In this document: one piece after another, positions 60,381 to 64,000 of the stretch
Layout of the letters: each line of letters starts with the position of its first letter
Position numbering within the stretch: the stretch's first letter is position 1
From: Pseudomonas sp. LBUM920
GTDB lineage: Bacteria; Pseudomonadota; Gammaproteobacteria; Pseudomonadales; Pseudomonadaceae
Length of the DNA: 64,000 nt
Assembly (NCBI RefSeq): GCF_003852315.1
Contig: NZ_CP027762.1
Span: 4,197,501 to 4,261,500 of the forward strand
Reading direction: 5' to 3'
The notes under the pieces: generated by a model
What the model was told of the DNA's origin: nothing
What the model saw: the letters and a program-made list of their open reading frames with translations, nothing else
Database searches by the model: none
Translations under genes and position numbers: made by a program

Positions 60381-61898
60381 ATGAATTTCTGGAAAACCGA
60401 ACGCGGCGCGCTGGTGCTGCTGCTGGGCGTCTCGGCGTTACTCCTGCTGCTGGGCCTGGGCAGTCGCGATTTGTGGGGGCCGGAGACCCGTTGGGCCAAC
60501 ATCGCCCTGCAGATGCTGCAAAGCGGTGACTACTTCGACCCCTACCTCAAGGGCGCACCGTACTACGACAAACCGCTGCCCTCTTACTGGCTGATTACCG
60601 CGTGCGCCAACCTGATGGGCGGACTCGGGCCATGGTCGCTGCGCCTGTCATCCGTGATCGCGGCCTGGCTGAGCATCTGGCTGGTCTACCTGATCGGCGA
60701 GCGCCTGTTTCGTAAAGGCACCGGGCTGATTGCCGGCTGGATGCTGGCGACCACCTTCTACTTTCTGTTCTGGGCCCGCGTGGCCACAGCCGATGTGCTG
60801 ACCGTGTGTGGCGTGCTGTCGGCGGTCTGGTGGTATTGGCGCGGTCCGGACGACACGCGGCTGGGACGCTACACGGTATTTTTCCTGCTGCTGGCGGCAA
60901 CGTCGCTGTTCAAAGGTTTGATCGGCTTCGTGTTGCCGGGCCTGGTGCTGTTGCCGCACCTGCTCAGCGAACACCGCTACCGGCGCCACCTCAACCTGCG
61001 CCTGCTGCTGGCCATGCTGATCGCGGCGGCGTTCTATTCGATTCCCTTCGTGTTGTCCCACTTTTACGGGGCACCCACCTATGGCGAGAGCGGCCTTGAA
61101 CTGGTGTTCAAGGAAAACGTCGTGCGCTTTTTCGACCCCTTCGACCACATGGGGCCGATCTATACCTACCTGATCTACCTGCCCGCCTACACCCTGCCCT
61201 GGGCGCCGTGCTGGCTGCTCGGCGTGTGGCTGGCGCTGCGCCATTGGCGCCAAACGCCTCCTAACGTGCGCTGGCTGGTGTGGGGCCTGGGCCTGTTGTT
61301 TGTGTTCTTTACCGCCAGCGGCAGCCGCCGCAGTTATTACGTGTTGCCGCTGGTGCCTTTCGCCCAGCTGCTGGGCGCCTGGTGGCTGAGTGAACGCCTG
61401 CAGCAGCAACCGGCCCGTTGGCCGCGCTGGCAGAAGGCGTTTGGCATCACCGCCGGCGTGTTGCTGCTGGTGCTGGGCGTGGTCTACCCCTGGACCACCG
61501 GCAACGGCGGCGTCACCCGATTCGCCGAGGATGTGCACGCCGAGGCGGTGAAAAGCGCGCCGTGGAATCAGTGGCAGATGGTGCTGGTGGAAGTCGACAA
61601 CAAGGTCCCGATGTACCTGCAAAACGGCGGCAAGCCGTTTTACTACGTGAGCGAAACCCAGGACTTCCCGCGTCAGGGCGACAGCGCCGCCCTGATGGCC
61701 TGGCTGGAAAAAACCAGCGGCCAGGGGTTCGACCCGCAGCACACGATCATCGTCGCGCAATACTCAAAGGAAGACCCCACACCGTTGGCCTACCTGGGCA
61801 CGGATCATCAGGTGATCACCACGCAGCCGGACAATGGCGAGCGGCTGTTCCAGAAACGTTCGGGCGGCAGTGTGGCGTTTATTCCTGTGCCACGCTGA
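60381..61898 (+). CDS. Second ArnT-like (GT-C) membrane glycosyltransferase
   Basis: A 505-residue polytopic transferase related to ArnT. GLGSRDLWGPETRWANIALQ near 25 keeps the catalytic-loop layout but with W-G-P-E-T-R instead of I-P-D-E-T-R, and PYYDKPLPSYWLITACANLM near 57 matches the second ArnT motif. Around eleven helices and a C-terminal soluble part (about 390-505) follow. It lies 26 bases after arnT and is probably co-transcribed. A different donor or acceptor from arnT is likely. Confidence 0.83.
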   Translation: MNFWKTERGALVLLLGVSALLLLLGLGSRDLWGPETRWANIALQMLQSGDYFDPYLKGAPYYDKPLPSYWLITACANLMGGLGPWSLRLSSVIAAWLSIWLVYLIGERLFRKGTGLIAGWMLATTFYFLFWARVATADVLTVCGVLSAVWWYWRGPDDTRLGRYTVFFLLLAATSLFKGLIGFVLPGLVLLPHLLSEHRYRRHLNLRLLLAMLIAAAFYSIPFVLSHFYGAPTYGESGLELVFKENVVRFFDPFDHMGPIYTYLIYLPAYTLPWAPCWLLGVWLALRHWRQTPPNVRWLVWGLGLLFVFFTASGSRRSYYVLPLVPFAQLLGAWWLSERLQQQPARWPRWQKAFGITAGVLLLVLGVVYPWTTGNGGVTRFAEDVHAEAVKSAPWNQWQMVLVEVDNKVPMYLQNGGKPFYYVSETQDFPRQGDSAALMAWLEKTSGQGFDPQHTIIVAQYSKEDPTPLAYLGTDHQVITTQPDNGERLFQKRSGGSVAFIPVPR

Positions 61899-61907
61899 CA
61901 GGCCCGC

Positions 61908-62747
61908 TCAGGCGCTGCGAGTCTTCACCCGTGCGTGGAACCCCGCCAGCACCGCCTGCGGTTTTTCCAGCATCAGTTGGTGACCGCAATTCTCCAACAC
62001 TTGAAACACCGCGTTGGGCAACTGCGCTGCCAGAGCTTGCCCGCCACTGGCGGGCGTGAGGCCGTCACTGTCGCCGGCCAGCACGCTGACCGGCAACAGC
62101 AGGCTGCGAACCTGATCGGCGTCCGGCCATTGGGCGTGCTTCATCAGCGCCTTGAACATGGACAGGCGGTTGCGTTCAGTGAGTTTCTCTTCATAGGCCA
62201 CCAGCGCCGGGTCGGCCGTGGCGTGCCAGGCGCGCTCGCGAAAGCCCTTGGCCAACACAGGACGCAGCCATTCCAACAGCCACGCAGGTAAAGCCATCAG
62301 GCCACCGCCTGTCACCGGTCGATGCAGCTGCGTGCCCAGTAACAGCGCCGCGTCGACGGGCACTGCGGGCTTGGCCAGCAAGGTGCTCAAGCTCAGCCCG
62401 GTGCCGAAGGAATGCGCCACGATCACGTTGCGAGCACCGCCGTAGCGTTGCAGGATCGCCAGGTAGTCGGCCACCAGCTCCGACCAGGCATAGGCAGTGG
62501 CTTTTCGCGGTTTGGCGCTGTCGCCGTGGCCGAGCAGGTCCCAGGCGACCAGGCTGTAACCCTCAGCCTTCAGCGCCTGCCATTGCAGGCGCCATTGGTC
62601 CTTGTTGCCGCCGGCGCCATGGCAGAAAAACACCACGGTGGCGGTTTCGGGCGTGCCGCGGTGGTGGGCGATGCTCAGGGATCGGCCGCGACGGATCTCC
62701 ACGGCTTCACCGCGCACCACTGGCAACTGGCTAAGGTTGGCACTCAT
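61908..62747 (-). CDS. Alpha/beta-hydrolase
   Basis: A 279-residue serine hydrolase from ATG 62747 (MSANLSQL; GTG 62753 possible). The oxyanion loop is FFCHGAGGNKDQW near 42, DLLGHGDSAKP near 71, the nucleophile elbow VAHSFGTGLS near 110, the acid in LAGDSDGLTPASGG near 223, and the His in ENCGHQLMLEKP near 255, so the triad is complete. Substrate unknown. It converges with the second transferase gene, 9 bases between stops, and lies 64 bases downstream of the ABC ATPase gene on the same strand. Confidence 0.87.
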   Translation of the reverse strand: MSANLSQLPVVRGEAVEIRRGRSLSIAHHRGTPETATVVFFCHGAGGNKDQWRLQWQALKAEGYSLVAWDLLGHGDSAKPRKATAYAWSELVADYLAILQRYGGARNVIVAHSFGTGLSLSTLLAKPAVPVDAALLLGTQLHRPVTGGGLMALPAWLLEWLRPVLAKGFRERAWHATADPALVAYEEKLTERNRLSMFKALMKHAQWPDADQVRSLLLPVSVLAGDSDGLTPASGGQALAAQLPNAVFQVLENCGHQLMLEKPQAVLAGFHARVKTRSA

Positions 62748-62810
62748 AAACACTGCATTCCTCGATCAAAAAACTCGGTCAGTGTGGCGGCGGCCTTGCC
62801 GGCGCCTGCA

Positions 62811-64000
62811 TTAAAGCGTGTCGGCCTCAAGCACGGCGGCGTTCGGCACGCACTGCAATAGCGCTCGGGTATAGGGATGCCGCGCATCGGCAAACAATCT
62901 GTCAGTCTCGCCCTGCTCGACCACACGGCCGTGTTGCATCACGGCAATGCGATCACACAACCGCGCCGCCACGCGCAGGTCGTGGGTGATAAACACGATG
63001 CTCAATTTAAGGCGCCGTTGCAGCGACTCAAGCAGCTCCAGAATCTGCACCTGAATCAACGCATCCAGAGCCGAAACACACTCATCGGCAATCAGGATTT
63101 TCGGTTCCACCGCCAATGCACGGGCGATGCCGATGCGTTGGCGCTGGCCCCCGGAAAATTCGTGCGGGTAGCGCTCGAAGGCCGAGGCCGGCAGGCCCAC
63201 CAGGTCAAGCAATTGCCGCGCGCGCTGTTCGGCGTCAGCCCTGGAGCGGCCCTGCACCCGCGGCCCGGTCATGATGATGCGGCCTACCGTCTGGCGCGGG
63301 TTGAGCGAGGCGAACGGGTCCTGGAAGATCATCTGCACCGCGCTGCGCAACGGGCGCAGGCGCCGTTCCGATAAACCGACAACCTCCTGGCCGAGCCATT
63401 GGATGTGCCCGCTGTCGGCATGCAACAAGCGCACGAGGCAGCGGCCCAAGGTGGATTTGCCCGAGCCGGACTCACCCACAATCCCCAGGGTTTCGCCTTC
63501 GCGCAGTTGCAATTGAACCGCGTCCAGCGCTTGCGTGGTGCGGCGCGCGCCCCACCCTGCACGGGTGCTGAAGACCTTGCCCAGTTGCTCGGCCTTGAGC
63601 ACCACGGCGCCGTCCACCGCCGTACGCGGTGCCAGCGGCTGTGCCGACACCGCCGCCAGCAGTTGCCGGGTATACGCCGCCTGCGGCTCGCGCAACACCT
63701 GGCGGGCGCTGCCCTGCTCCACCAGATGGCCCTTTTGCAACACCAGCACGCGGTTGGCAATCGCCTCGACCACGGCAAAATCATGGGTGATAAACAACAG
63801 CGCCATGCCCTTGTCCTGTTGGATTTTGCGCAACAGGTCGAGGATCTGCGCCTGAGTGGTCACATCCAGGGCCGAGGTCGGTTCATCGGCAATCAACAGC
63901 GCCGGATCGAACGCCAGGGCCATGGCGATCACCACCCGTTGGCGCTGCCCGCCGGACAGCTCGAACGGATAAGCCAGGCGCAGGCGTTCAGGGTCGGGCA
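62811..64000 (-). CDS. Fused oligopeptide ABC ATPase (YejF/DppD-DppF-like), start outside window
   Basis: Two ABC domains in one chain; the N-terminus lies beyond 64000, with 396 residues visible of roughly 530 in the family. The first domain is seen from its signature LSGGQRQRVVIAMALAF through Walker B LLIADEPTSALDV. The second has Walker A GESGSGKSTLGRCL, AVQMIFQDPFASLNPRQTVG, signature FSGGQRQRIGIARAL and Walker B ILIADECVSALDALIQ, where Cys replaces the usual Pro after the catalytic Glu. The C-terminal tail HPYTRALLQCVPNA is the peptide-transporter zone. It energises import of di- or oligopeptides; partners would lie upstream on the minus strand, beyond the window. Confidence 0.9.
   Translation of the reverse strand, partial: PDPERLRLAYPFELSGGQRQRVVIAMALAFDPALLIADEPTSALDVTTQAQILDLLRKIQQDKGMALLFITHDFAVVEAIANRVLVLQKGHLVEQGSARQVLREPQAAYTRQLLAAVSAQPLAPRTAVDGAVVLKAEQLGKVFSTRAGWGARRTTQALDAVQLQLREGETLGIVGESGSGKSTLGRCLVRLLHADSGHIQWLGQEVVGLSERRLRPLRSAVQMIFQDPFASLNPRQTVGRIIMTGPRVQGRSRADAEQRARQLLDLVGLPASAFERYPHEFSGGQRQRIGIARALAVEPKILIADECVSALDALIQVQILELLESLQRRLKLSIVFITHDLRVAARLCDRIAVMQHGRVVEQGETDRLFADARHPYTRALLQCVPNAAVLEADTL

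Overview
The window comes from a Pseudomonas of the fluorescens group. The evidence is the high GC content, the PvdA-FpvI-PvdRT-OpmQ block of the pyoverdine region, the bkdR/bkdA1A2B-lpdV cluster in its Pseudomonas order, and many REP/REPIN intergenic repeats of the form TGTGGGAGC...GGCTTGC. It is ordinary chromosomal metabolic and transport sequence. I see no rRNA, tRNA, prophage, insertion sequence or CRISPR array. Both ends cut a gene: a dihydropyrimidinase on the left and a fused two-domain oligopeptide ABC ATPase on the right.

Layout. 1-5.2 kb: reductive pyrimidine catabolism (hydA, preT, preA) and a convergent RutR-like TetR regulator, separated by a tandem REPIN array. 5.3-7.0 kb: a YjaB-like acetyltransferase and copC-copD. 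7.3-14.4 kb: a hexuronate uptake and oxidation cluster (OprD-type porin, uronate dehydrogenase, SMP-30 lactonase, three-part TRAP transporter, aldose epimerase). 14.4-17.2 kb: an EmrAB-like efflux pair. 17.5-20.9 kb: sulfide detoxification (BigR-type ArsR repressor, sulfide:quinone oxidoreductase, TauE exporter, divergent ETHE1-like dioxygenase). 21.0-27.9 kb: branched-chain keto acid dehydrogenase with its Lrp-type activator, then ilvE. 28.0-31.4 kb: a double-GNAT protein and a two-gene DNA-repair cassette (radical SAM protein plus TIGR03915-type protein) behind a good LexA box. 31.4-38.2 kb: pyoverdine genes pvdA, fpvI, pvdR, pvdT, opmQ, with two exact TAAAT-N16-CGT PvdS boxes. fpvR is absent from its usual place.

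38.3-40.7 kb is a decayed stretch: a hydrolase-like protein without its nucleophile, a broken GntR regulator, a second tandem REPIN array, and a highly structured intergenic element that can fold as a three-way junction. 40.7-49.6 kb: a LysR gene, then a sugar-alcohol cluster (LacI regulator, SDR, FGGY kinase, tetritol-type dehydrogenase, ribose-type ABC transporter) with a perfect 20-bp LacI-type palindrome in front of the binding-protein gene. 49.9-51.6 kb: a membrane hydroxylase overlapping a beta-propeller hydrolase gene. 51.7-53.1 kb: a secreted protein of unknown function with a second strong SOS-like box upstream. 53.4-57.6 kb: an FtsX-type ABC exporter with an AttH-like lipoprotein. 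57.8-61.9 kb: an Ais-like phosphatase and two ArnT-like glycosyltransferases, the first two sharing a 5' motif. 61.9-64 kb: an alpha/beta hydrolase and the partial oligopeptide ABC ATPase.

The observations most worth following are the two LexA-type sites (31.4 and 53.2 kb), the three-way-junction element at 40.4 kb, the two tandem REPIN arrays (one has copied the 3' end of the TetR gene), the shared ais/arnT leader motif, and the unusual palindrome at 57.7 kb. All gene identities are from reading the translated sequence and recalled family features; no database search was run.
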